From assembly GCF_002744245.1 (NCBI RefSeq), contig NZ_NKHG01000108.1:1-47269 (forward strand): DNA of 47,269 bases. Reading direction: 5' to 3'. Below are positions 17,535 to 25,050 of this stretch, piece by piece. Below the pieces are notes generated by a model that was not told where the DNA came from, ran no database searches, and saw nothing but the letters and a program-made list of their open reading frames with translations. This stretch comes from Bacillus pumilus. Lineage in GTDB: Bacteria; Bacillota; Bacilli; Bacillales; Bacillaceae. Every line of letters begins with the position of its first letter. Positions within the stretch are counted from its first letter, which is position 1. The translations under genes and the position numbers were made by a program.

Positions 17535-18197
17535 TTAGTTTGTTTGCTGCTCGGGCATTTTCTCCAGCTTAAGCTTCTGCCATTCTTTTTCAACCTCATC
17601 TGCGTAATCGAAATGTGCATAGGTACCCTGCTCCGCAAATTGTGCATAGCTACCTGCTTTTGTCTCCATTTCTTCTATACGATTCTCCATCCTTAGAAAT
17701 TCCTTATATGCACTTTCACTGTCTACTTTATTAATAGATTCGTTCATGTGCTGCTTTGCCTGTGCGGCATTTGCTCTTGCAATAAGCACCTGCTTCTTGT
17801 CTTTCACATCACGCAGCTTTGTCTCTAAATGCTGCAATTGTTCTTTCAGCTCTTTCGACTGTTTCACAGATTGCTGATAGGCATCCTGATACTCCTTGTG
17901 CTTTTCTTCAAAGTACTTCATTTCTGTGAGTGCTTTTCGTGCAAGCTCTTCTTCTCCCGCATGAAATGCTAACTCAGCTTGCTTCTTTCGCTTACCAGCA
18001 AATGCTTCAGTTTCATCCGCCTTGCGCAGGAAGCCTTGCTGAATGGTTTGCTGTTTGATGATCGCATGTTTCGCTTTGGCAATATCATCTTCCATATCAC
18101 GTACGTATTGATTCAGCATGACACGTGGATTCTCCAATTTATCTAAGCCTTCATTGACTGTTGCAACAAACATATCTCTTACTCTTCTTAATACCAT
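17535..18197 (-). CDS. liaH: Phage-shock-type protein LiaH
   Basis: A 220-residue PspA/IM30 homologue, nearly all coiled coil (RVRDMFVATVNEGLDKLENPRVML start, then long Lys/Glu/Gln-rich heptads). It forms large oligomers and is recruited to the membrane by LiaI during envelope stress. GGGGAGG precedes the ATG. It lies 15 bp downstream of liaI in the main LiaR target unit. Confidence 0.93.
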   Translation of the reverse strand: MVLRRVRDMFVATVNEGLDKLENPRVMLNQYVRDMEDDIAKAKHAIIKQQTIQQGFLRKADETEAFAGKRKKQAELAFHAGEEELARKALTEMKYFEEKHKEYQDAYQQSVKQSKELKEQLQHLETKLRDVKDKKQVLIARANAAQAKQHMNESINKVDSESAYKEFLRMENRIEEMETKAGSYAQFAEQGTYAHFDYADEVEKEWQKLKLEKMPEQQTN

Positions 18198-18212
18198 TTG
18201 ATATTCCTCCCC

Positions 18213-18605
18213 TTATTTTTTCTTTAAAAAGTCTTCCCATTCTTGATCAAATGACGTGTGAAGGGGTTCCTCCATGTTCGAGGCCGCGTTTGGCTCCATA
18301 TATGACCTGCCTGATGACTCCTTGGCTGATTCACCATTTAGCATCTTCCAGCCAAAGTAGAGAAGTGCCCCAGCACATGCAATCCCGAGTAAAAATGGCA
18401 GAGATTGCACAACGAGCAGTACGCCAATGACCGTTAGGATGACACCTGCGGTTTTACCGCCTTTATCATATTTTTTTACACCTACATAGATGAGCCACGC
18501 CCCAATAAGAGTTGGGATCAGCCCTCCGAGTGAACCACCAAAGAAGATGGATAAACCGACAAACATAAGAATCGAACCGAAGATTGTTTTACCTGTTATT
18601 TTCAT
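18213..18605 (-). CDS. liaI: Small membrane protein LiaI
   Basis: A 130-residue membrane protein with several hydrophobic helices in the first 90 residues, followed by a polar tail ending EWEDFLKKK. In B. subtilis LiaI anchors LiaH at the membrane. The raw frame extends far upstream, but the GGAGG box lies 7 nt before the ATG at 18605, giving MKITGKTIFG; an ATG at 18611 is too close to the box. It is the first gene of the LiaR-driven transcript. Confidence 0.88.
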   Translation of the reverse strand: MKITGKTIFGSILMFVGLSIFFGGSLGGLIPTLIGAWLIYVGVKKYDKGGKTAGVILTVIGVLLVVQSLPFLLGIACAGALLYFGWKMLNGESAKESSGRSYMEPNAASNMEEPLHTSFDQEWEDFLKKK

Positions 18606-18636
18606 CTTCATGCCTCCTTTCTTGCTCCTTGCTTTT

Positions 18637-18664
18637 ACTATAGTCAAAATAGAAAGCCGGCAAA
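18637..18664 (-). promoter_or_regulatory. liaI promoter core
   Basis: On the minus strand TTTGCC (18659-18664) and TATAGT (18637-18642) are separated by 16 bp, about 30 bp upstream of the liaI start. The poor -35 fits an activator-dependent promoter. Confidence 0.5.
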
Positions 18665-18687
18665 ACGTGTTACAGATTGATCTTTGA

Positions 18688-18705
18688 TTGCGACCAGAGT
18701 CGTAA
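18688..18705. promoter_or_regulatory. Candidate LiaR box
   Basis: TTGCGAC-CAGA-GTCGTAA is a 7-4-7 inverted repeat with one mismatched pair, centred about 35 bp upstream of the -35 hexamer of liaI. LiaR sites are described as 7-4-7 inverted repeats upstream of liaI, so the architecture and position agree; the exact consensus was not compared. Confidence 0.55.
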
Positions 18706-18735
18706 CTTTGCTCAGACTGACCGTTTGACTGCAAC

Positions 18736-18765
18736 AAAAAAGCACCCTTCGAAAAGAAGAGTGCC
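18736..18765 (-). terminator. btuR terminator
   Basis: On the minus strand GCACTCTTC and GAAGGGTGC pair through one G-U wobble around a 5-nt loop, followed by six T. It insulates btuR from the lia promoter. Confidence 0.85.
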
Positions 18766-18771
18766 TTCCCC

Positions 18772-19341
18772 TTATTTAGAACGAAACACATCTGCACTTC
18801 GTTCATATTCAACATCAGCTTCACCGAGCCGATGATTCACAATACGTGCAGCTGCAAATAAATAGTCGGATAGACGGTTGACATATGTGAGCGTAACTGG
18901 TGGAATCTCCCCTTGCTTTGCTAGTGTCACAATATGCCGCTCTGCTCTTCTGACCACTGTTCGCGCCACATGTAAGAAGGCAGCACCTTGCTGACCGCCC
19001 GGTAAAATAAATTTGGTCAGCGGTGAGGCTTCTTCTACGTACACGTCCATTCTTTGCTCAAGGGCTGCTACAGATGCTTCTGTTAATTTGCCTTCTTTAC
19101 GTGGCTTCACCGCTGCCAAATCACCGCCGCAGTCGAACAGCTCATGCTGAATGACGATCAGCTCTGACAGAATATCTTGAAACAATTCGCCATGCTGCCG
19201 TAAGCTTGCATGTGCAAGGCCAATGAAGCTATTCGCCTCATCTAACGTACCGTACGTTTCTACTCTAATATCATCTTTATCAGCTCTCCCACCAATCAAA
19301 CCTGTTTGGCCTTGATCCCCGGTTTTTGTATAAAGTTTCAT
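18772..19341 (-). CDS. btuR: PduO-type cob(I)alamin adenosyltransferase
   Basis: A 189-residue PduO-family corrinoid adenosyltransferase (YvqK), which makes adenosylcobalamin from cob(I)alamin and ATP. The ATP-binding N-terminus KLYTKTGDQGQTGL and the conserved FDCGGDLA and RTVVRRAER segments are present. The start at 19341 is set by AAGGAGGAG just upstream; the frame itself reaches 19422. In B. subtilis it follows yvrC-yvrB-yvrA in one operon; here it is cut off from them by about 10.6 kb and must use its own promoter. Confidence 0.92.
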   Translation of the reverse strand: MKLYTKTGDQGQTGLIGGRADKDDIRVETYGTLDEANSFIGLAHASLRQHGELFQDILSELIVIQHELFDCGGDLAAVKPRKEGKLTEASVAALEQRMDVYVEEASPLTKFILPGGQQGAAFLHVARTVVRRAERHIVTLAKQGEIPPVTLTYVNRLSDYLFAAARIVNHRLGEADVEYERSADVFRSK

Positions 19342-19404
19342 CGGTTCTCCTCCTTGTGCATTGCTTTGTCCTTTTAGTATACCCTGAAGTTGAAAAGATG
19401 TATT

Positions 19405-19421
19405 TGTTTCATTATGAAACA
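19405..19421. promoter_or_regulatory. 17-bp perfect palindrome upstream of btuR
   Basis: TGTTTCATTATGAAACA is perfectly symmetric around one central base. It lies in the divergent btuR/SDR intergenic region, about 65 bp before the btuR start. It has the form of a dimeric repressor site. A related GATG-AAA-CATC palindrome occurs at 19464-19474. Confidence 0.5.
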
Positions 19422-19457
19422 TTTTTGTTCAAAACTCCCTCAATCCCACTATATATG

Positions 19458-19486
19458 TTGAATGATGAAACATCACACTTTATAAT
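19458..19486 (+). promoter_or_regulatory. Sigma-A promoter of the SDR gene
   Basis: TTGAAT (19458-19463) and a perfect TATAAT (19481-19486) with a 17-bp spacer. The spacer contains the palindrome GATG-AAA-CATC (19464-19474), so a repressor bound there would block polymerase. Confidence 0.75.
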
Positions 19487-19488
19487 AA

Positions 19489-19504
19489 ATGAAAGCGCTT
19501 TTTA
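19489..19504 (+). promoter_or_regulatory. Cre-like site over the SDR transcription start
   Basis: ATGAAAGCGCTTTTTA matches the CcpA cre consensus core TGAAAGCGCTTT and lies immediately after the -10 hexamer. CcpA bound here would repress initiation when preferred sugars are present, pointing to a catabolic role for the SDR gene. Confidence 0.7.
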
Positions 19505-19529
19505 ATCATGACAGACGGGTGGGATCTAC

Positions 19530-20276
19530 GTGGTTTTACAAAATAAAGTAGCGATCATTACAGGTGCAAGCAGAGGAATTGGCCGCGCCATTGCGGAGGC
19601 ACTTGTCAAAGATGGGGCTCGTGTTGTTCTGAGTGGAACGAATGAAGTGTTACTGCAAAACGTTTGCTCCTCTCTGAATAAAGAAGGAAAGCGAGCCATT
19701 CACGTGGCAGGTGATGCTAGTTTACCAGAGACGGCGGCTTCCCTAGTGGAGCAAGCGAAAAAGCATTTTGGACAGATTGATATATTGGTGAACAATGCAG
19801 GAATCAATTTGCGGAAATCAACAGTCGATACATCAGTTGATGAATGGAAGAGATTGATCGATATTAATTTGACTGGTACGTTCCTTATGTGCCAAGCTGT
19901 CATTCCTGACATGATCAAACAGCAAAGCGGTAAGATTGTCAACATGAGTTCCACAACCGGCAAAACTCCTCATCACAATGCATCACCAGCTTACGGTGCA
20001 TCAAAGGCCGGCATCAATTATTTAACGATGCATCTTGCCAAGGAATTAGCAGAGCATCATATCCACGTGAATGCTGTCTGTCCTGGACCAATTGAAACAG
20101 ACATGAGCAAGCAGTGGAGTAATGAATATCGCCATTCTGTTTTAGAAAGAATTCCCCTGAAAACGATTGGAACACCGGAGCAAGTCGCAAATGTCGTCAC
20201 ATTTTTAGCATCTGACCGGTCAGATTTCATCACAGGAGAAACACTCAATATGAACGGCGGAACGTATATGAATTAA
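19530..20276 (+). CDS. SDR-family NAD(P)-dependent oxidoreductase
   Basis: A 248-residue classical short-chain dehydrogenase of the FabG-like type. It has TGASRGIG for cofactor binding, NNAG, the catalytic serine in MSSTTG, YGASK for Tyr/Lys, and CPGPIETDM after the active site. GTG starts the gene after GGTGGGAT. The sequence alone does not tell fatty-acid reductase from sugar or polyol dehydrogenase. The cre-like site and the neighbouring catabolic genes favour a sugar-acid or polyol dehydrogenase. It faces the pdxA2 gene across a decayed IS. Confidence 0.82.
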   Translation: MVLQNKVAIITGASRGIGRAIAEALVKDGARVVLSGTNEVLLQNVCSSLNKEGKRAIHVAGDASLPETAASLVEQAKKHFGQIDILVNNAGINLRKSTVDTSVDEWKRLIDINLTGTFLMCQAVIPDMIKQQSGKIVNMSSTTGKTPHHNASPAYGASKAGINYLTMHLAKELAEHHIHVNAVCPGPIETDMSKQWSNEYRHSVLERIPLKTIGTPEQVANVVTFLASDRSDFITGETLNMNGGTYMN

Positions 20277-20278
20277 AC

Positions 20279-20763
20279 AAAAAGAGCCTCAGTCCAAACT
20301 ATTTGGGCAGAAGCTCTACTTTTTTGCCCATATTAGAACTATTTAATGGTGAAATCATTACCTATACAATCGGTTCAAGACCTGTTTATTCCCTCGTCTC
20401 AACGATGCTTCACCAGACATTCATCCGTTTGGATGATGAGGAGAAACCGATGATCCATTCCGATCAAGGGTGCATGACACAGAGTATGTCACGAAAAGGC
20501 AACTATTACGATAACGCAGCTATCGAGAACTTCTTCGGGATTTTAAAATCTGAATTTCTATACCTAAAAGAATTTGAGAGCATCGAACACTTTAAGCAGG
20601 AACTTGAGCAATATATTGACTACTACAATCAAAAACGAATAACGACAAAACTAAAAGGCATGAATCCGATACAATATCGGACCATGCCTCGAAAAGCTGT
20701 TTAATAAAAACCCGTGTCTAAGTTTAAGAGGTCACTTCAAACTTGAACTTGAAGGCTCTTTTT
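20279..20763. mobile_element. Remnant of an IS3-family element inside a former terminator
   Basis: Between the convergent SDR and pdxA2 genes lies a transposase fragment bounded by AAAAAGAGCCT (20279-20289) and AGGCTCTTTTT (20753-20763). These arms are perfect reverse complements and, joined, would make a normal bidirectional terminator. So an IS appears to have inserted in the terminator loop and later lost its 5' part. The right end near 20730-20742 (GAGGTCACTTCA) looks like an IS3-type terminus. No intact inverted-repeat pair was found. Confidence 0.65.
20294..20704 (+). pseudogene. IS3-family (IS150-like) transposase OrfB fragment
   Basis: The C-terminal half of a DDE integrase. An upstream piece in another frame reads KLFGQKLYF, then a frameshift in the T-run at 20320-20325 leads to LPILELFNGEII. 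The conserved HSDQG is followed directly by MTQSMSRKGNYYDNAAIENFFG, whereas intact members have about 17 more residues between them, so an internal deletion is present. The first two thirds of orfB and all of orfA are missing. Not functional. Confidence 0.85.
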
Positions 20764-20766
20764 CTT

Positions 20767-21774
20767 TTAATATTGATTTTCTCTAGTACCAGAAAGCATA
20801 ATGGCCTGTCTAATGGCTTCTTCCATACTTGCAGAATCGGCCTTTCCTGTCCCTGCAATATCAAATGCAGTCCCATGATCGACACTTGTACGGATAATAG
20901 GCAGGCCTACCGTAATGTTCACGCCTGATTCTAAGCCAAGCACCTTAATTGGTCCATGCCCTTGATCATGATACATCGCCACGACGATATCAAAATCACC
21001 TCTTGTTGCTCTAAAAAACAGGGTATCTGCTGGAAACGGCCCAAATACTTGAATCCCCTCCCCCTGTGCTCGTTCAACTGCTGGTATGATTTTTTCCTCT
21101 TCTTCTCCGTTTCCAAAAAGACCATTCTCCCCGGCATGCGGATTAATTCCGCACACAGCAATCCTAGGTGCAGAGATCCCAGAACGGACGAGGGTATCAT
21201 GAGCCAGTTTAATCGTCGTGTATACACGCTCAGAATTGATTTTTAAAATGGCATCCATTAACCCAATGTGTGTGGTCACATGTACCACCTTTAAATTAGG
21301 GGCTGCCAGCATCATCGCATAATCTTCCGTATCCGTCAGATCAGCTAAAATTTCTGTATGTCCTGGATACATATGCCCTGCCTTATGAAGCGCTTCTTTG
21401 TTTAACGGAGCTGTACAAATGCCATCAATTCTACGGTCATTCGCAAGTGTAATAGCTTTTTCAAGATATCGAAAAGCTGCATTCCCTGCTTCTTTTGAAA
21501 TGTCTCCTACTGGAATCTGGCCGGTTAACAGCTTGAGGTCAAGGCAGGGAACTGCTCCAGCTTTTACTTGCTCCGCTTCCTCGGGTTCTGTGATACTTAC
21601 AATCTCCACATTTGTATTCACAAAGTCTTTCGCCCTATTCAATATAGTGGTGTCCCCGATTACAAATAGAACGGCTTCTTCATGTAGACGGCTTTGCTGG
21701 AAGGCTTTTAAAATAATTTCAGGACCAACGCCAGCCGCATCTCCCATCGTTACAGCAATGATTGGTTTTGACAT
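20767..21774 (-). CDS. pdxA2: PdxA2-type 4-phospho-threonate/erythronate dehydrogenase
   Basis: A 335-residue PdxA-family dehydrogenase. Metal-site histidines are visible in YPGHTEIL, INPHAGE and MYHDQGHGPIK, and the N-terminus has MGDAAGVGPE. Genuine PdxA makes vitamin B6, but Bacillus uses the PdxST route. Pairing with a DUF1537 kinase marks PdxA2, which oxidises and decarboxylates 4-phospho-D-threonate or -erythronate to dihydroxyacetone phosphate. Its ATG follows GAGGGGGAAGACG and overlaps the kinase gene by 25 bp, so the two are coupled. The exact stereoisomer cannot be read from sequence. Confidence 0.85.
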   Translation of the reverse strand: MSKPIIAVTMGDAAGVGPEIILKAFQQSRLHEEAVLFVIGDTTILNRAKDFVNTNVEIVSITEPEEAEQVKAGAVPCLDLKLLTGQIPVGDISKEAGNAAFRYLEKAITLANDRRIDGICTAPLNKEALHKAGHMYPGHTEILADLTDTEDYAMMLAAPNLKVVHVTTHIGLMDAILKINSERVYTTIKLAHDTLVRSGISAPRIAVCGINPHAGENGLFGNGEEEEKIIPAVERAQGEGIQVFGPFPADTLFFRATRGDFDIVVAMYHDQGHGPIKVLGLESGVNITVGLPIIRTSVDHGTAFDIAGTGKADSASMEEAIRQAIMLSGTRENQY

Positions 21775-23096
21775 TCGTCTTCCCCCTCTATGTTTTTCAG
21801 CACTTCTACCGCATGGAGCACTGAATCTTTTTGACCGTATGCCCCAGCTTTCGTGACCGCATATAATTTGGTATCAACGAGCTGTCCAAGCGGGATGCCG
21901 GGTTCAATTTCTTTCAGAAGCCGAATACCTCCTGCTCCAAGCTCATGACAAATCGCATGTGCTGTATCTCCGCCAGTTAAAAAGAGGCGTTTCACCCCTG
22001 TTAATTCAACAATGTCTTTCGTGATCATTCCAAGACAGACGGACAAGGTACTTCCTACTTCTTGTCTTGTCAGTCCTTTTGCTTTGCCGTATGCCAGCAT
22101 CTTTTCAACGATTTCTGGCCTTGCGTCCGTATAAAGAAGAATGTCTTCATCCTGACGCGTGAGCAGCTGATCTAGGATTGATTTCCTTTCCCATGCTTCA
22201 CGGCCGTTTAATACATTCAGCGGGTTCACTTTCACCTCAAGACATTCATGTTTTTCTCTTAAGTAAGCAAACTGCTCATTTGTTTTTTTGGAAGCACTTC
22301 CTGATACAATGAGGACAGGTTCATGTTTTTTAGAACGAGAAGCGCTTCGGTTCTTAGCGACATAGGCTGATAATGCGCTAGCCAGTCCGGCTGAGCCGAC
22401 CCATAGCACTCTTTGATCCATCTTCATAAACAATTCAACAATCTGAGTTAAATCATTGTTCGTTTCTGCATCACACACAAACCATTGATGACCATGTTTC
22501 AATAAGGATGAAACCTCATCACTCGTTTCGTTTAGCTCTGCATTGACCGCCTGTTGAGATAGATTTCTTGGTCTAACGTTTGTCTGCTCGTCAATTAAGT
22601 CTGAAATGCTGGATGTCAGGACAGGCGTTTTCGGGTCCTTTGCTGCCTCTGATAGATGAACAGGCATTCCCTCCACATAATGAATGCCATAAGCGGTAGA
22701 TCTTTTCGCATCCGGGTAGGCAGGTGCGATGACGGCCGCATCAAACCGGCCAATATCCATCAGTGCCTGAAGTTCAATTCCTATATTTCCTCTTAATGTT
22801 GAATCTATTTTTTTAAAGAAAAGGTGCGAATTCTCTTGGAGAAATGGCTGCACCACTTGACTAACCTCATTGTACGCTTTTTCGGAAGACATACTTCGTG
22901 AATCTGTATCTACAATCAGTACGTCCTCCTCCTTGTACCTGTCGATGTCATCAACTGACGGCTGGAACAGCACAGATGCTTTTAAGCCCGTTTTCACAAA
23001 TTGAACGCCTGTATCGTTTGCGCCTGTTAAATCATCCGCCACAATGATCACCTTTTGCTCTAGGTTCGCTCCTTTTTTTAATAGATCGTTTGTCAT
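21750..23096 (-). CDS. Four-carbon acid-sugar kinase (DUF1537 family)
   Basis: A 448-residue kinase of the DUF1537/four-carbon acid-sugar kinase family (DtnK, DenK, OtnK). The N-terminal substrate domain begins VIIVADDLTGANDTG; the C-terminal nucleotide domain carries LFLTGGDTAHAI and a GAGGIRLLKEIEPGIPLG stretch. It phosphorylates C4 sugar acids such as D-threonate or D-erythronate at O4, the step before PdxA2. GAGGTG precedes the ATG. It lies 25 bp after the regulator gene and overlaps pdxA2. Substrate choice within the family is open. Confidence 0.85.
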   Translation of the reverse strand: MTNDLLKKGANLEQKVIIVADDLTGANDTGVQFVKTGLKASVLFQPSVDDIDRYKEEDVLIVDTDSRSMSSEKAYNEVSQVVQPFLQENSHLFFKKIDSTLRGNIGIELQALMDIGRFDAAVIAPAYPDAKRSTAYGIHYVEGMPVHLSEAAKDPKTPVLTSSISDLIDEQTNVRPRNLSQQAVNAELNETSDEVSSLLKHGHQWFVCDAETNNDLTQIVELFMKMDQRVLWVGSAGLASALSAYVAKNRSASRSKKHEPVLIVSGSASKKTNEQFAYLREKHECLEVKVNPLNVLNGREAWERKSILDQLLTRQDEDILLYTDARPEIVEKMLAYGKAKGLTRQEVGSTLSVCLGMITKDIVELTGVKRLFLTGGDTAHAICHELGAGGIRLLKEIEPGIPLGQLVDTKLYAVTKAGAYGQKDSVLHAVEVLKNIEGEDECQNQSLL

Positions 23097-23121
23097 TTAG
23101 ACACCTCGGTCTCATTGCATA

Positions 23122-24906
23122 TTATTCCTTTAGCTTTCTCCACAGCGTCGTACGGTTGATATTCAATCGCTTTGCTGCTTTTGATTGATTCATATTTTCT
23201 TCTTCTAGCACCGTTCTAATAATCAGTCTTTCAATCTCATCAAGCGTGCCATGTAAATAGGTGGACAGCTGTTTTTCTTCATTTTCAGAAGCAAGCTGAT
23301 CAATCGCTGGCTTTGCTTGACTCAATGTGATATATCCGCTTTTTGTCGTCAGCACAAGTTCCTCCATCATACGTTTGAACTGCTGGACATTTTCTCTGAA
23401 TTTCTGGTTTTGAAAGGCTTCAATCACATCTGCTGACAGCCCAACAACCTGCGTCCCATAAAGAGAATTCAGTTCGGCAATAAATAACCGGCTCATATCC
23501 TCAATATCTTCTGCCCGTTCAGACAACGGCGGGACATGAATTGTGAGCTCTTGTAAGCACGTATATAATTCCTCACTGAACGCTCCAGATTGAGTCAATT
23601 TGAACAAATCTACTGTAGAGGCAGCCATCCAGCGAATGTTCTGATGCTGATTAAGCAGCTGGTCGACAATAAGTGGCTGCATATCCATTGGGACACTATC
23701 AATGTCCTTAAGAAAAATCGTTCCTTTTTGGTGTATAGGAATCGTTTTTACGTCATCCAGTTCCGTCAAACTTCTGCAATGAACAGTCGTAAAGCTCTCA
23801 TTTTTCCTCTCGCTCATTTGATGGATAGCGAAAGCAAGGCTTGATTTACCAGTTCCTTGTTCGCCATAAAGGCAAATAGACCGATCCGTTTGGCTGAACG
23901 CCTTTGCTCTTTTGATCACATCTTTCATTTTTGGACTCTGCTCGGTGAATAGAGCAAATGGATGCGCGGAATGAACAGGCGATGCAAGCGTCCATATACG
24001 ATGACCCTCTCTATTGATGACATCAGAAGGCTTTTCAATCGTCACGAACATCTCGCCTTTAGATAACATACTTCCTTTAACATGCCACACTTGCTCCTGA
24101 TTGGATATTTGAGAGTAGCCATTTTGTTTTCCTTCTCGAACCGCTTTCACTGCCGGTTCAAGCGCAGGACACCATGCCATCACATCGACATGAGAAGTAA
24201 ACGGTGCAAACAATCCTTTTTCTGTCCATTGCTTCATTTGTTGATTGATAAAATGAAGCTGATTGTGTTGATCAATGATCAGCATACCTTTTGACTCTTG
24301 ATCAATCATTTCACGAAAGAGGCGCTGCTCAGCTGTTGCCTCTTTATATAAACGATACATTTGTTTTGCTTGATGAAACGCTTCTTTGACAGATTCACGA
24401 CCTGAGGTAATCAGCATACTTTGCATACCTAGCTCCTTAGCCGATTTATCTGTAATCACATCTCCCAGCACAACCTGTGTACCTTGTTCTTGTAATTGTT
24501 TTAAAAGATCCCATACTTCTTCCTCTTGCTGTATGGTGTAAATATCAATTTTAATCCCATATAACTCTCCAATGGTGCGTACACCTTGTGTAATATTTTC
24601 AAAGCCAACGACTGCTTTTTCCCCTTGATAATCTTTAATAAGTGTTAAGGCACGAAGCAAGTCGTAACCTGACACAGGGATATCAACCACTGGAATGTTG
24701 ACATGCTTTTGTATGAGCGCAGCTGTTCCGCCCCGGCTCATAATGATATCCATTCCTTGAGCTTCTGCCTGTTCTGCAAGTTCAACACCAGACCTGAGGT
24801 CTCCGACTTCAAGCTGGAATGTGATATTTTTTTCTTCTTTGGCAAGGTCGATTAATACATCGCCCAATCCTTTATACGGCGCAATACCTAACACTTTTAT
24901 GTTCAT
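23122..24906 (-). CDS. PrpR-like regulator, degenerate sigma-54 activator
   Basis: A 594-residue regulator: a PrpR-type ligand domain (about 1-185, with SRGGTAALI), a PAS-like segment (about 200-295), an AAA+ domain and a C-terminal Fis helix-turn-helix (NQSKAAKRLNINRTTLWRKL). Walker A is GEQGTGKS (348-355). The GAFTGA loop that touches sigma-54 is absent: only about 20 residues separate VHC from GTIFLKDID. Walker B reads LKDI in place of LDEI. It therefore probably does not activate sigma-54 promoters and may act as a repressor or a sigma-A activator. The start at 24906 is chosen because GGGGG lies about 9 nt upstream. It heads the regulator-kinase-pdxA2 unit. Confidence 0.85.
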   Translation of the reverse strand: MNIKVLGIAPYKGLGDVLIDLAKEEKNITFQLEVGDLRSGVELAEQAEAQGMDIIMSRGGTAALIQKHVNIPVVDIPVSGYDLLRALTLIKDYQGEKAVVGFENITQGVRTIGELYGIKIDIYTIQQEEEVWDLLKQLQEQGTQVVLGDVITDKSAKELGMQSMLITSGRESVKEAFHQAKQMYRLYKEATAEQRLFREMIDQESKGMLIIDQHNQLHFINQQMKQWTEKGLFAPFTSHVDVMAWCPALEPAVKAVREGKQNGYSQISNQEQVWHVKGSMLSKGEMFVTIEKPSDVINREGHRIWTLASPVHSAHPFALFTEQSPKMKDVIKRAKAFSQTDRSICLYGEQGTGKSSLAFAIHQMSERKNESFTTVHCRSLTELDDVKTIPIHQKGTIFLKDIDSVPMDMQPLIVDQLLNQHQNIRWMAASTVDLFKLTQSGAFSEELYTCLQELTIHVPPLSERAEDIEDMSRLFIAELNSLYGTQVVGLSADVIEAFQNQKFRENVQQFKRMMEELVLTTKSGYITLSQAKPAIDQLASENEEKQLSTYLHGTLDEIERLIIRTVLEEENMNQSKAAKRLNINRTTLWRKLKE

Positions 24907-24997
24907 GAAAAGGACCCCCATTTTTTATCTCTTCATCGTGAGACACACCTTGAGGGAGTCCAAGCGATAGCAAATTGGGACAACCCTCCAAACATCA

Positions 24998-25026
24998 ATT
25001 ATAAATGAAGCAAATGAGGGTTACAA
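24998..25026 (-). promoter_or_regulatory. Sigma-A promoter of the regulator-kinase-pdxA2 unit
   Basis: On the minus strand TTGTAA (25021-25026) and a perfect TATAAT (24998-25003) with a 17-bp spacer, in the 144-bp gap between the sialidase-fold gene and the regulator. No GG-N10-GC (-24/-12) element was seen, in line with the missing sigma-54 loop of the regulator. Confidence 0.7.
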
Positions 25027-25050
25027 TTCACGGAAAGAGGGACTCTTGGA

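Noticed and set aside
18606-18824. N-terminal extension of LiaI to 203 residues
   Set aside because: The extension runs through the promoter, the LiaR-like box and the btuR terminator; the ribosome site fixes the start at 18605.
19405-19421. KdgR-type box
   Set aside because: KdgR boxes have GAAA before TTTC; here the halves are in the opposite order, and no IclR-family gene is in the window.
20279-20326. Hairpin with T-run right after the SDR gene, taken first as its terminator
   Set aside because: The stretch from about 20294 translates to KLFGQKLYF, transposase coding sequence, so the T-run is the frameshifted part of the IS. The true terminator arms are at 20279 and 20753.
20767-21774. 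Vitamin B6 biosynthesis by PdxA
   Set aside because: Bacillus makes pyridoxal phosphate through PdxST, and this gene overlaps a DUF1537 kinase gene, the hallmark of PdxA2 in C4 sugar-acid catabolism.
24950-25050. Sigma-54 promoter for the regulator unit
   Set aside because: No GG-N10-GC spacing was found, whereas TTGTAA-17-TATAAT is clear, and the regulator lacks the sigma-54 loop.
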